Source of the DNA: Bdellovibrionales bacterium
GTDB lineage: Bacteria; Bdellovibrionota; Bdellovibrionia; Bdellovibrionales; UBA1609
Assembly (NCBI GenBank): GCA_019695175.1
Contig: JAIBAM010000001.1
Location: 62,001 to 126,000, forward strand
Direction of reading: 5' to 3'
Length of the DNA: 64,000 nt
Part shown: positions 1 to 8,786 of the stretch, in pieces
How the letters are laid out: the number at the start of each line of letters is the position of its first letter
Numbering within the stretch: position 1 is the stretch's first letter
Notes under the pieces: generated by a model
Databases searched by the model: none
What the model was told of the DNA's origin: nothing
Seen by the model: the letters and a program-made list of their open reading frames with translations, nothing else
Program-made: the position numbers and the translations under genes

Positions 1-1318
1 CAAAAAATCTTTTTGGTTTATGAAGTGCATTAGAGTCCACACCACCTGATAGAATTTTTCCCGAGGGAGGCACAACGGTATTATAAGCTCTAGCCAATCG
101 CGTGATTGAATCCAACAAAATAACTACATCCTGTTTATGTTCAACCAATCTTTTGGCTTTTTCGATTACCATCTCAGCCACTTGCACGTGACGTGTGGGT
201 GGTTCGTCAAAAGTCGAACTGACCACCTCACCTTTCACGGTTCGCAACATATCTGTCACCTCTTCAGGCCGTTCATCTATGAGCAACACGATCAAAGTCA
301 CTTCGGGATGGTTTTTAGAAATGGCATTGGCGATATTTTGTAACAAAACCGTTTTACCGGTACGGGGAGGGGCTACGATGAGAGCCCGTTGCCCTTTTCC
401 TAGGGGAGCCATCAAATCCACAACTCTTGTAGTATATTCTTTAGGTCCAATTTCCAAACGCAAACGAGTGTCAGGATAAAGAGGAGTCAAGTTATCAAAT
501 AAAATTTTATCTTTGGCTTTTTCTTGTGGTTCAAAGTTAAGTGTGTCGACCTTCAGTAGTGCGAAGTAACGTTCTCCGTCTTTAGGTGGACGAACCGTAC
601 CGCTCACAGTATCCCCTGTCCTCAAACCAAAACGACGGATTTGTGACGGACTCACATATATATCATCAGGACCTGGTAAATAATTATAATCTGGCGATCT
701 TAAAAAACCATATCCATCTGGAAGAATTTCCAAAACCCCATTGCCGTAAATATCGCCCAATTGAGCCGCTCGTTTTAGAATTTCAAAAACGATATCTTGA
801 CGACGCATTCCTGCAGCATTCTCAATTTTTAATTTAGAAGCCAATGCGGTCAAATCACGAATATCTTTAGATCGAAGATTTTTAGAGGTCAGATCTTTTC
901 GTTCATCCTCGGTCAAACTAATATCTGAAAGATCAATAACTTGCGAAGATTGAATATCTTCATTCTCATCCATCATAGAGTGGGATTTGTTTTGATGATT
1001 GGGGCGAGGACTGTGTCCACCATTTCGGTTCCTATTATTGTTGTTGTGGTGACCACCTTTTTGGAATCTCTTTTCGTGTTTACCATCGCCATTATTTCGA
1101 TTGTTTCGTCTAAAGTTATTACTATGACCCCGCTCTTTATCTTCCTGTTCTTTTGATTCTTTCTCTTTCCCATCATTGTGATTTTTTACGACTCCAGCAG
1201 AGGCTTCACTTTCTTTCGCAGCTGTTGAAATCGGTGCCGGCGCTACTACTGGCGCTGGGTGGGAAGTGATATTTAATTCTTTTTTTTCAGTGGACGGGGT
1301 TTCGGAATGATCCGACAT
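1..1318 (-). CDS. rho: Transcription termination factor Rho (3' end outside window)
   Basis: Hexameric RNA-dependent ATPase that ends transcription. 439 residues are visible and the C-terminus lies beyond position 1. Residues 1-115 are a low-complexity tail, Asn/His/Arg/Gly-rich at about 64-113. A Rho_N helical region follows (about 140-190), then the RNA-binding cold-shock domain with the YGFLR motif (203-207), the P-loop APPRTGKT (316-323), the ATPase core with [13 protein letters not shown] (401-413), and SGGVD. Core identity is unmistakable. The start ATG at 1318 is the first in frame. The long N-terminal tail is the unusual part; it is absent from E. coli Rho. The gene is divergent from the cpaC-like gene. 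Confidence 0.97.
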   Translation of the reverse strand, partial: MSDHSETPSTEKKELNITSHPAPVVAPAPISTAAKESEASAGVVKNHNDGKEKESKEQEDKERGHSNNFRRNNRNNGDGKHEKRFQKGGHHNNNNRNRNGGHSPRPNHQNKSHSMMDENEDIQSSQVIDLSDISLTEDERKDLTSKNLRSKDIRDLTALASKLKIENAAGMRRQDIVFEILKRAAQLGDIYGNGVLEILPDGYGFLRSPDYNYLPGPDDIYVSPSQIRRFGLRTGDTVSGTVRPPKDGERYFALLKVDTLNFEPQEKAKDKILFDNLTPLYPDTRLRLEIGPKEYTTRVVDLMAPLGKGQRALIVAPPRTGKTVLLQNIANAISKNHPEVTLIVLLIDERPEEVTDMLRTVKGEVVSSTFDEPPTRHVQVAEMVIEKAKRLVEHKQDVVILLDSITRLARAYNTVVPPSGKILSGGVDSNALHKPKRFF

Positions 1319-1678
1319 GCCATTTTTTCCTTATTTTTTATGATTATGGGATATAAACGATAGTTGAACTCTTATTTTTAACGAAACAACCCTCTATGAG
1401 ATACCCATTTTTACGTAAATTGTCTGGAGATTGTCAATGAAGAGTCAAGGACAGTATAATGCACAATGTTGCCAACCTGCAAGTGTGATATGTGTTCTTT
1501 CGCTAAATTTTTAGCTCTTTTTTTAAAAGGTCTTAATTTAAAACAACAGCTGTCACATCCACAGACATTTTTTTAACATTTATAATTTTCTTTTTCCGAT
1601 TTTCGGACCTTTAACTGACTGCATTCTAAAACAAATCATCATGGCACTGAACGATAGAATTGCAATCCTCAAATTCCA
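1319..1678. other. Divergent intergenic region between rho and cpaC-like gene
   Basis: 360 bases carrying the start signals of two divergent genes. One good plus-strand promoter-like pair is seen (1431-1460). Immediately after it lies a 36-codon ORF (1466-1576) containing three closely spaced Cys residues (TCKCDMC). No SD precedes it, so it would have to be leaderless. I do not call it as a gene. No terminator or RNA gene is recognised. Confidence 0.5.
1431..1460 (+). promoter_or_regulatory. Sigma-70-type promoter candidate
   Basis: TTGTCA (1431-1436), an 18-base spacer and a perfect TATAAT (1455-1460). It would give a leader of about 210 nt before the cpaC-like start at 1679. Confidence 0.45.
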
Positions 1679-3016
1679 ATGAGTTATCAATTAGTTCTTA
1701 TCATTTTATGTTTATTGGAGGCCTCAGCTAAATTAAAAGAATTTAGCCATGAAAAAAATCTATCCCTACCAAATAACGTCATTATCTTATCTGTTGGTGA
1801 AAAAAAGAATTTATCTGTAAGCGATACTTCCTCCCTCCGTGTGAGCAGCGCAAAAAGAGTTCGAATTCTAGCTCAATCTAAAAAAAACCTAGTTATTTTA
1901 GGAAGATCTCCAGGAAAAGTCCTACTAAGTTCCACCAAAGAAATTTTCCGTATTGAAGTTCTCTCCACCTCCGTTGGCCTGGCTTACCAAAAACTCTTAA
2001 AGAAGATTCAATTCATGAAAGGTCTTTACCTAGAAGCCAATGAAAACCAAATCACTGTGCAAGGAACTTTGCTCCGACTCTCTGACTGGGTGAAGCTTGC
2101 AACCACTCCTTTTGCAGAGGACTTTCGCTGGCAATTTCAAGCACAAATATTACCTGAATTAATCGCCCCCTCATTGGAACACCTAAGAAATTTAGCTTCA
2201 CAAGCAAAGCTTCCCACTCCAATGATTCATTTGGAACCAAACCCCAGTGTGGAGATTCCGAAAGATGGCCCCCACTCTTTTCGCCTTAAACAAATTTATC
2301 AAGCCTACGGACTCCCCATTGAAAATCAAAGCCAAACTTGGCTCGCTACTTCATCGGTTCGATTGCAACTAAGTTTCGTGGAGTTACAAAATGGATCCAC
2401 CCGTCAGTTGGGGTTGAACTGGACGGACGGACAAGAAATACAGTTGTTGCCCAAACTGAATGGTCCCCAAGATCTCAAAGTAAGCCTCAATTATTTAGCC
2501 AATCAGGGGCAGGCAAGAATTTTGGCCACCCCCACTCTGGTAGCTCGAAGTGGCGCTGAAGCTGAATTCCTTGCTGGAGGGGAATTTGCTGTTCGCACCA
2601 AATCCATGTACCGCCAAGAGGTCAATTGGAAACGTCATGGGCTTTGGCTTAAATTTAAACCTGAGTTGGACCTGAAAAACCATGTCAGACTCAGTTTGGA
2701 AACAGAACTATCCATCCCGGATTACTCCTCCTCCATCGAGGGAGTTCCCAGTTTAAAAACATCAAAAACCCAGGCTCAGGTGGATATGAGTCTGGGGAAA
2801 ACACTGGTTCTAACCGAAATTGTTAGAGTTTGGAATGGTTCATCTCAAGCAGGAGTCGCAGGGCTTATGAATATTCCCATCATAGGTTCTTTATTTAGCA
2901 GTCATGATTTTATTCAACAAAAATCTAAATTGGTTTTATTTATAACACCAGAACTTATTGACGTTGACATTTCTGAACAACCTAAGCTTGATGAGGAAAA
3001 CAATGAGTCGCCTTGA
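1679..3016 (+). CDS. cpaC: CpaC/RcpA-like secretin of a Tad-type system
   Basis: Outer-membrane secretin-family protein, 445 aa. It has a short hydrophobic leader (residues 3-17), an N-terminal pilus-type domain (about 35-95, with the 'NLVILGRSPGKVLL' type strand seen in CpaC N domains), and a C-terminal secretin domain from about 230. That domain ends in the typical PIIGSLFSS and LVLFITPELI segments (about 400-430). In Tad/Flp systems this protein forms the outer-membrane pore. It overlaps the following CpaF-like ATPase by 14 bases, indicating translational coupling. No pilin, CpaB, TadB/C, TadZ or prepilin peptidase lies nearby. The family is clear; the exact role (pilus or secretion) is inferred. 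Confidence 0.85.
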   Translation: MSYQLVLIILCLLEASAKLKEFSHEKNLSLPNNVIILSVGEKKNLSVSDTSSLRVSSAKRVRILAQSKKNLVILGRSPGKVLLSSTKEIFRIEVLSTSVGLAYQKLLKKIQFMKGLYLEANENQITVQGTLLRLSDWVKLATTPFAEDFRWQFQAQILPELIAPSLEHLRNLASQAKLPTPMIHLEPNPSVEIPKDGPHSFRLKQIYQAYGLPIENQSQTWLATSSVRLQLSFVELQNGSTRQLGLNWTDGQEIQLLPKLNGPQDLKVSLNYLANQGQARILATPTLVARSGAEAEFLAGGEFAVRTKSMYRQEVNWKRHGLWLKFKPELDLKNHVRLSLETELSIPDYSSSIEGVPSLKTSKTQAQVDMSLGKTLVLTEIVRVWNGSSQAGVAGLMNIPIIGSLFSSHDFIQQKSKLVLFITPELIDVDISEQPKLDEENNESP

Positions 3017-4073
3017 AGATCTTTCCAAATGTTGTCAAAAAATCCTATCTTCTTATCAAGCCAGGGAATTTAATCCCGACAGTAAACAACAATTAGATCT
3101 GGAGGATCTTCTAAAAGATTTTGCCCCGGAGTTGAGCGCCCGTTTACGGGAAGAATTCAAAGGATACGGGCCTTTAAGTTCTTTGATGAACGACAGGGAA
3201 CTGACTGAAATCATTATTAATGGTCCCCATCAAATTTGGATTGAAAAAGCTGGAAAAATAGAGCTTTGGCCGGATCAGTTTTTAAGTGAAATCACTTTTA
3301 ACAATTGCATCCATAGAATCGCGACAGAAATCCAAAACACTCCAGATCTCAACATTCCCTATGCAGATGGGATATGGAGACACTTTCGTGTTCACCTTAT
3401 CCAACCTCCATTGTCAGACAAAACCCAACTCACTCTCCGGGTTCAAAATAGAGACGTTTGGTCTTTCAACCAATTATTACAAAAAAATTGGTGTGATGTA
3501 AAAATGCTTGAGACCCTCAAAAATTGGATCAAAAATCATGAAAACTTTCTCATTGTCGGACCTACAGGCTCTGGAAAAACAAGCGTCTTAAACGCTTGTC
3601 TTCAGGAAATGAATCCCAATGAAAGGGTCATTTGTTTGGAAGATACTCCCGAATTAAAACCAAAGGAGGGTGCGAGCTGTAAACTCCTGACCCGATATGA
3701 CCGTCACGGAATATTAAAGGAATTTAGTTTATCTGATTTGGTTCGCCAAAGCCTGCGCATGCGACCGTCTCGTATAGTATTAGGTGAAGTCCGTGGCCCA
3801 GAGGCCAAAGACCTTTTACTAGCCCTTGCCACTGGCCACAAAGGGAGCTTGGGGACTCTTCATGCTTCCAATCCCCGCCAAGCCCTTCTTAGGTTGGAAA
3901 TGCTGGTGCAACTGGGGGCCGGCCAGTGGGATCTCCAAGCTATCCGACAGCTCATCCAATTAAGTTTAGATGGAATTGTTATGATTCAACAAAACCAAGG
4001 AGCCCGAAAACTCCAAGGGTTGTACCGCATAGCTTCCCTAGAGTCCTTTGGTCTTCTATTGGAACAGGTCTAA
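3003..4073 (+). CDS. cpaF: CpaF/TadA-type secretion ATPase
   Basis: Cytoplasmic hexameric ATPase of the type II/IV secretion superfamily, 356 aa. The N-terminal domain contains YGPLSSLMNDRELTEIIING (55-73), then the Walker A GPTGSGKT (186-193), Walker B RIVLGEVRG (257-265), and the His-box region GSLGTLHASNPRQALLRLE. I chose ATG 3003, which overlaps the secretin end by 14 bases; an upstream in-frame start at 2958 would overlap it much further. The protein is shorter at the N-terminus than typical CpaF (about 420-500 aa). Its stop codon TAA (4071-4073) interlocks with the stop of convergent aspS. Confidence 0.9.
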   Translation: MSRLEDLSKCCQKILSSYQAREFNPDSKQQLDLEDLLKDFAPELSARLREEFKGYGPLSSLMNDRELTEIIINGPHQIWIEKAGKIELWPDQFLSEITFNNCIHRIATEIQNTPDLNIPYADGIWRHFRVHLIQPPLSDKTQLTLRVQNRDVWSFNQLLQKNWCDVKMLETLKNWIKNHENFLIVGPTGSGKTSVLNACLQEMNPNERVICLEDTPELKPKEGASCKLLTRYDRHGILKEFSLSDLVRQSLRMRPSRIVLGEVRGPEAKDLLLALATGHKGSLGTLHASNPRQALLRLEMLVQLGAGQWDLQAIRQLIQLSLDGIVMIQQNQGARKLQGLYRIASLESFGLLLEQV

Positions 4074-5854
4074 ATGAGACGAATTCCCAACTCGAGAAGT
4101 TGCTCCCTAGCCACAGAACTGGGAGCTTCAGACATTAAACAAGCAGCTTTTGCAGTTTTCGGAAACGCAATCACGTCTCGAATTGCATTGGTTCCACAAA
4201 GCAACATCAGGAGTCGATCCATTCCCCAAGCAATTCCACCATGGGGTGGAGTTCCAAAACTAAGGGCTTCAATAAAGAAGCCAAACTTTTGCTTGGTTTC
4301 TTCTTCTGATAAACCCAAAGTATCAAACATTGCTTTTTGTACTTCATGACGATGAATCCGTATACTTCCACCGGCTATTTCATAGCCATTACAGACTAGA
4401 TCATAGGCTTTGGCCATAAGATTAGGGTATTCGACTTCCTTACGCTCTTTTAAAATATTCAGTTGTGAGTCCTTACACATAGTAAAAGGGTGATGGCGAG
4501 CCACCCATCGTTTGGTATTTGTATCAAATTCAAGTAATGGAAAATCGACGACCCATAAAAACTTAAATTGTTTATGATCAATCAGACCCAATTCCTCACC
4601 CATTTGTTCCCGAATGGCAGCAAGAGCAGCACAAGTCACGGCAAAGTCATCCGCAACCATGACCACACAGTCCCCAGACTTTCCCCCACATTGAACGAAA
4701 AACTCTTGCATTGTTTCAGTTGTCACAAATTTACTCATAGGAGATTGAAACTCTTGACCTTCTAACTTAATCCAAATGAGTCCCTTGGCACCCATTTGTT
4801 TTGCCACAAGAGTTAATCGGTCCAGTTGCGACCGAGTCATTTTTCCACACTTGGGCAAACATAAACCCTTAATTGAAGCTCCGCGACCTTCCGTATCCTC
4901 TAAAACTTTAAACCCACAATTTTTACCTAATGATGTTACATCTTTTAGTTCTAAAGGGTTTCTCAAGTCGGGCTTATCACTTCCATATCGATCCATCACT
5001 TCCTGAAAAGTCATTCTTGGTATAACCCCAACAGAATAGCCCAGAATTTCTTGCCATATTTTTACTGCCAATTTTTCGTTTATTTCCAAGAGATCTTCTT
5101 GATCAACAAAACTCATTTCTATATCAATTTGGCTAAATTCAGGTTGCCGATCCGCCCTTAAATCCTCATCTCTAAAACACCGTGCAATTTGAAAATAGCG
5201 ATCCATTCCACCAATCATTAATAACTGTTTAAGAGTTTGTGGACTTTGAGGAAGAGCGTAAAATTGTCCGGAATGAACTCGAGAAGGAACAAGATAGTCT
5301 CGAGCCCCTTCAGGAGTGCTTTTGTACAAAATAGGTGTTTCTACCTCGATAAAATTTTGTGCAGAAAGTTCGTTTCGAACAAGTTGTGCCACCTGGTGTC
5401 TCGTAATCAAGTGGGTTTGGAGTTTTTGAGACCTTAACTCCAAGTAGCGATATTTAAGTCTTAGTGTTTCAGAAACTTTATCATCAGATATTTGAAAAGG
5501 AGGTGTCTGTGCCTCCGACAAGACCTCGCAACGCATTGCCTCAAGCTCCACGGCACCTGTTTTTATTTTGTCATTAATCATTCCTGCAGGCCTTAATTTA
5601 AGCACCCCTTCAACCGCAATTACAAACTCAGTCCGCAATTCTTTTGCTAAATGCATTCCTGCACTGGTTGGGTTTAACACCACTTGGATAAGTCCCGAAC
5701 GATCCCGGACATCAACAAATATAAGCCCCCCATGATCCCTTCTTGAGTCCACCCAACCCATAATTACAACTTTTTGACCTACTAAATCAGAGGCAAGATC
5801 TCCACAGTAGCAACTTCTTTTTAAATCTTTTAAGAACTCCGAAGGCACCGTCAC
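4070..5854 (-). CDS. aspS: Aspartyl-tRNA synthetase, probably non-discriminating
   Basis: Class II synthetase that charges tRNA-Asp, 594 aa, the full bacterial length. It has an N-terminal OB-fold anticodon domain (GWVDSRRDHGG, 33-43), motif 2 FRDEDLRADRQPEF (227-240), the bacterial GAD insertion, and motif 3 GGIAWGMDRLL near the C-terminus. The start is GTG 5854, preceded by AAGGAGA at good spacing. His41 and Gly91 align with E. coli Leu30 and Lys81. From memory, His and Gly at these positions mark bacterial AspRS that also charge tRNA-Asn. Strong family call; the specificity is inference. Confidence 0.97.
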   Translation of the reverse strand: MTVPSEFLKDLKRSCYCGDLASDLVGQKVVIMGWVDSRRDHGGLIFVDVRDRSGLIQVVLNPTSAGMHLAKELRTEFVIAVEGVLKLRPAGMINDKIKTGAVELEAMRCEVLSEAQTPPFQISDDKVSETLRLKYRYLELRSQKLQTHLITRHQVAQLVRNELSAQNFIEVETPILYKSTPEGARDYLVPSRVHSGQFYALPQSPQTLKQLLMIGGMDRYFQIARCFRDEDLRADRQPEFSQIDIEMSFVDQEDLLEINEKLAVKIWQEILGYSVGVIPRMTFQEVMDRYGSDKPDLRNPLELKDVTSLGKNCGFKVLEDTEGRGASIKGLCLPKCGKMTRSQLDRLTLVAKQMGAKGLIWIKLEGQEFQSPMSKFVTTETMQEFFVQCGGKSGDCVVMVADDFAVTCAALAAIREQMGEELGLIDHKQFKFLWVVDFPLLEFDTNTKRWVARHHPFTMCKDSQLNILKERKEVEYPNLMAKAYDLVCNGYEIAGGSIRIHRHEVQKAMFDTLGLSEEETKQKFGFFIEALSFGTPPHGGIAWGMDRLLMLLCGTNAIRDVIAFPKTAKAACLMSEAPSSVAREQLLELGIRLI

Positions 5855-5918
5855 AAAAAAATCTCCTTACGACTCATTGTTTATTTCTATTCTATTTCTA
5901 CTTCATTTCTCTTTTAAC

Positions 5919-5946
5919 GCCTCATAGGGGTAAAGCCTCATAGGGG
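5919..5946. repeat. Short tandem direct repeat
   Basis: GCCTCATAGGGG occurs at 5919-5930 and again at 5935-5946, in the aspS upstream region. No known function. Confidence 0.5.
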
Positions 5947-6081
5947 CACAGTCTCTCTGAGTCAGCCCTTTAAAGTTTATTAAAATTATTCAAATACCCT
6001 CTCAAGATATAATTTTTGCCACCTTTATTCAATTATGAAGAGCTGGACACAGATGACAAAAAGCTTTATCTTCTTCGTACT

Positions 6082-6399
6082 ATGCCTTCAATCAAAATTT
6101 CAAATCAAACTTCTCTATCCCCAGTTGATTGCTATAAAAGAGTCACTTCCATGCTGGATCAGGATCCTCAACTCCGCAAATTGGACCCTAGTTATAAATG
6201 TGAATTCAACGAAAAGGACCTTACTGGACAAGCTCAAGGCAAACAATTCAAAGCTCTTCTTAAAATTTCTCCGCTTAAAAACGACCCCCAAAGCGGTAGC
6301 CTTATTGAACTCACGGTAGAACTACCTTTTCATTTGGCTTTAGTTAGGGGGCTGGTACAAAAAACATTGGAGGAAAAGTTAAGTCACTCCTTGTCTTAG
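6082..6399 (+). CDS. Small protein resembling PHA granule-associated (PHA_gran_rgn) family
   Basis: 105 aa from ATG 6082 (MPSIKISNQTSLSP). The layout is an N-terminal helix (positions 15-30), a central beta-rich part, and a C-terminal amphipathic helix with LPFHLALVRGLVQKTLEEKL. This layout and C-terminal motif resemble the short 'polyhydroxyalkanoic acid system' proteins, whose biochemical role is poorly known. The frame is open further upstream to TTG 6016, but neither start has a convincing SD. A TATAAT at 6008-6013 lies just upstream. It sits 67 bases before the RpoH-like sigma gene and may share its transcript. Family call is tentative. Confidence 0.6.
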   Translation: MPSIKISNQTSLSPVDCYKRVTSMLDQDPQLRKLDPSYKCEFNEKDLTGQAQGKQFKALLKISPLKNDPQSGSLIELTVELPFHLALVRGLVQKTLEEKLSHSLS

Positions 6400-6466
6400 A
6401 ACTTGTTCGCAGCAGAGACTACATCGACTGCCTCTGGCTGCAAAATTCCTATTTGGATGGTAAATA

Positions 6467-7639
6467 ATGCCAAAAAAAACACCCCCTAAAGTTTTGAAAA
6501 AAAAAGTTAAAAGTCAAAAGCTCACCCCAAAGGAAAACAACCCAAAAAAAATAAAGAACTTTAATCCTATCAAAGCAACAAACAGTCCACCCAACCAAAC
6601 TTCCTACGACCTAAGTCAAAATGATGATATGTCTACGGAGTTTACTGACTTTAACTCGCCAAACATCGACCCAACAGAGTCTGATTTTTCTGGTGAAGAC
6701 ACCACCTTTTATGAGCAGGAAAATTTAGACCCCTTGGACAAGGAAGCGCCAGCACTTCTTGAACCCTCAAACCAGAATAAAATGCTGACCCCCACCTCCG
6801 ATCCACTCACGCGTTACTTAAGTGAACTTCGCAAATACCCTTTACTTTCACGGGAAGAGGAAAATCGTCTTGCACGAAAATACCGCGAAACTGGAGACCC
6901 CAAATCAGCTGAAATTCTTGTCACCTCCAATCTGCGTTTTGTCGTAAAGGTTGCTACCGAATATACCAAATTTGGTGCAAAATTAATTGATCTGATTCAG
7001 GAAGGAAATGTGGGCTTAATGCACGCTGTGCGAGAATTTAACCCTTATAAAGGAGTCCGCCTAATAACTTATGCTGTCTGGTGGATCCGAGGCTATATTC
7101 AAGAATATTTAATGCGGCAGTATTCCATGGTACGCATTGGAACAACTGCTACTCAGCGAAAACTCTTCTACCAGTTACAAAAGCAAAAGGAAGAGCTGGA
7201 ACGTGTTGGATATGACCAAGCCATTGCACAGCTCAGTGGAAAGCTCGGTGTGGAAGCTTCTGAAGTCAGCATGATGCAACAAAGAATGTCGAGCCGGGAT
7301 GTAAGCTTAGATAAACCCCTTTCAGAATCACAAAAAACTACCTTACTAAACATGCAAAAATCTTTGGACGAAGAAAGTATAGATGAACGTCTTGGGAAGT
7401 GGGAAGAGATCCAAATCCTTAAGGAAAAAATTGCTCAACTTAGACCTGAATTAACAGAACGAGAACAGATTATATTAGATAGTAGATTGTTAGCTGAAGA
7501 ACCTGCTACTTTACAAGAAATTGGAGACAAATATCATATCACACGAGAAGCCATACGACAGATGGAACAAAGATTAATTGAAAAAATAAAGCAGAGGTTT
7601 GCCAACACCCAAGAAAACAACCTAGAAAACAAAACCTAA
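6467..7639 (+). CDS. rpoH: RpoH-like (sigma-32 group) RNA polymerase sigma factor with extended N-terminus
   Basis: Alternative sigma-70-family factor, 390 aa. Residues 1-110 are a Lys/Pro/Asn-rich, apparently disordered extension. Region 1.2 starts at DPLTRYLSELRKYPLL (about 114). Region 2 includes NLRFVVKVA and LIDLIQEGNVGLMHAV. Regions 2.3-2.4 contain YAVWWIRGYIQEYLMRQYSMVRI. The QRKLFYQLQKQ segment right after region 2 matches the RpoH box, which distinguishes heat-shock sigmas from RpoD. The region 4 helix-turn-helix (TLQEIGDKYHITREAIRQME) is intact. Sigma-32 proteins are usually about 285 aa, so the N-terminal addition is notable. The regulon is unknown from sequence. Confidence 0.85.
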   Translation: MPKKTPPKVLKKKVKSQKLTPKENNPKKIKNFNPIKATNSPPNQTSYDLSQNDDMSTEFTDFNSPNIDPTESDFSGEDTTFYEQENLDPLDKEAPALLEPSNQNKMLTPTSDPLTRYLSELRKYPLLSREEENRLARKYRETGDPKSAEILVTSNLRFVVKVATEYTKFGAKLIDLIQEGNVGLMHAVREFNPYKGVRLITYAVWWIRGYIQEYLMRQYSMVRIGTTATQRKLFYQLQKQKEELERVGYDQAIAQLSGKLGVEASEVSMMQQRMSSRDVSLDKPLSESQKTTLLNMQKSLDEESIDERLGKWEEIQILKEKIAQLRPELTEREQIILDSRLLAEEPATLQEIGDKYHITREAIRQMEQRLIEKIKQRFANTQENNLENKT

Positions 7640-7659
7640 ATGGAGGCGTTACTTCTCCC

Positions 7660-8748
7660 ATGCTAGAGCTCATACTTATCCCGTTTATAGTTAGTTTTTT
7701 AATTGCAGTTTTTTCAGTTCCCGTGATTATTCGAGTGGCAAACTTAAAAAATCTCACCGATGACCCAGACACAGACCGTAAACGCCATCAAACCAATACT
7801 CCAACTTTGGGCGGGATTGCTATTTTTGCAGGTATGTTAGTGGCTTTTTCAGTCATCTATGACTTGTATGGTTTTTCAGATCTGAAGTTTATCACCCCTG
7901 CCCTAGTTATATTGTTTTTTGCAGGTGTTAAAGATGATCTTCTCCTATTAACACCCTGGAAAAAACTTGCGATACAAATTTCTTGCGCCATTTTGATTAC
8001 CTATCTTGGGAACTTACGGATTACCTCCTTATGGGGTATCTTCACTGTACAAGAAGTGGCTTTTGCGCCTGGGATTTTTTTAACTGTATTTCTTATGATT
8101 TCACTAATAAATGCTTTTAATTTAATTGACGGAATTAATGGACTCGCCGGAAGTTTGGGATTATTTGCAAGTCTTTATTTTGGCTTTTGGTTTGCCTCAA
8201 ATGAATTCCACTCACTGACGGTTTTGTCTTTTTCTCTGGCAGGAGCACTCCTCGGTTTTTTATGTTTTAACTTTAATAAAGCGAAAATCTTCATGGGCGA
8301 CACAGGCTCCATGGCCATTGGATTTATCATTGCCATTTTAGCGATTCGATTTATTGAAGCCAACAGGGTGAATATAGAACACCTTAAATACCCTGTCCTC
8401 AACGCACCCGCCGTCACATTTGCAGTTTTATCAATCCCATTGTTTGATATGATCCGAGTTTTTGTCATTCGCATTTTTAAAAAAAAATCCCCTTTTACTG
8501 CAGACCGAAATCATATTCACCATTTTTATGTGGACAACGGGTTGTCTCACGCAAAGACAGTTTTGCTATTGCTGCTGATCAATATTTCATGCGTACTAAT
8601 CGCCATTCCATTGAATAAATTTCGTTCCGCATGGTCCTCTCTGATAGTCTTTGCCTATTTATGTCTTGTGCACTGGCTGAGCTATTCTCTTTACAAATTA
8701 AATTTTTGTAAAAAACCTATAATCGACCTATCGTCCAAAGATTTTTAA
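7660..8748 (+). CDS. wecA: WecA/TagO-type undecaprenyl-phosphate HexNAc-1-phosphate transferase
   Basis: Polytopic membrane enzyme, 362 aa, that moves a HexNAc-1-phosphate from a UDP-sugar to undecaprenyl phosphate and starts O-antigen or related glycan repeat units. Family hallmarks are RHQTNTPTLGG (42-52), the catalytic DD pair (92-93), NLIDGINGLAG (154-164), FMGDTGS (211-217) and the HIHH box (285-288). About 10-11 membrane segments are apparent. It follows the sigma factor by 20 bases. As MraY lacks the HIHH-type substrate box, this is a WecA/TagO/Rfe member. It probably initiates the polysaccharide encoded at 28-51 kb. Confidence 0.92.
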   Translation: MLELILIPFIVSFLIAVFSVPVIIRVANLKNLTDDPDTDRKRHQTNTPTLGGIAIFAGMLVAFSVIYDLYGFSDLKFITPALVILFFAGVKDDLLLLTPWKKLAIQISCAILITYLGNLRITSLWGIFTVQEVAFAPGIFLTVFLMISLINAFNLIDGINGLAGSLGLFASLYFGFWFASNEFHSLTVLSFSLAGALLGFLCFNFNKAKIFMGDTGSMAIGFIIAILAIRFIEANRVNIEHLKYPVLNAPAVTFAVLSIPLFDMIRVFVIRIFKKKSPFTADRNHIHHFYVDNGLSHAKTVLLLLLINISCVLIAIPLNKFRSAWSSLIVFAYLCLVHWLSYSLYKLNFCKKPIIDLSSKDF

Positions 8749-8786
8749 GTTGTCTCCTTTATGACTGTCCTCGCCGATGCAGATTC

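Noticed and set aside
137-1176. Several ORFs on both strands over the rho gene, including a 71-codon plus-strand ORF at 941-1156
   Set aside because: They are shadows of rho; its minus-strand frame is continuous and has the Rho P-loop and Walker B motifs.
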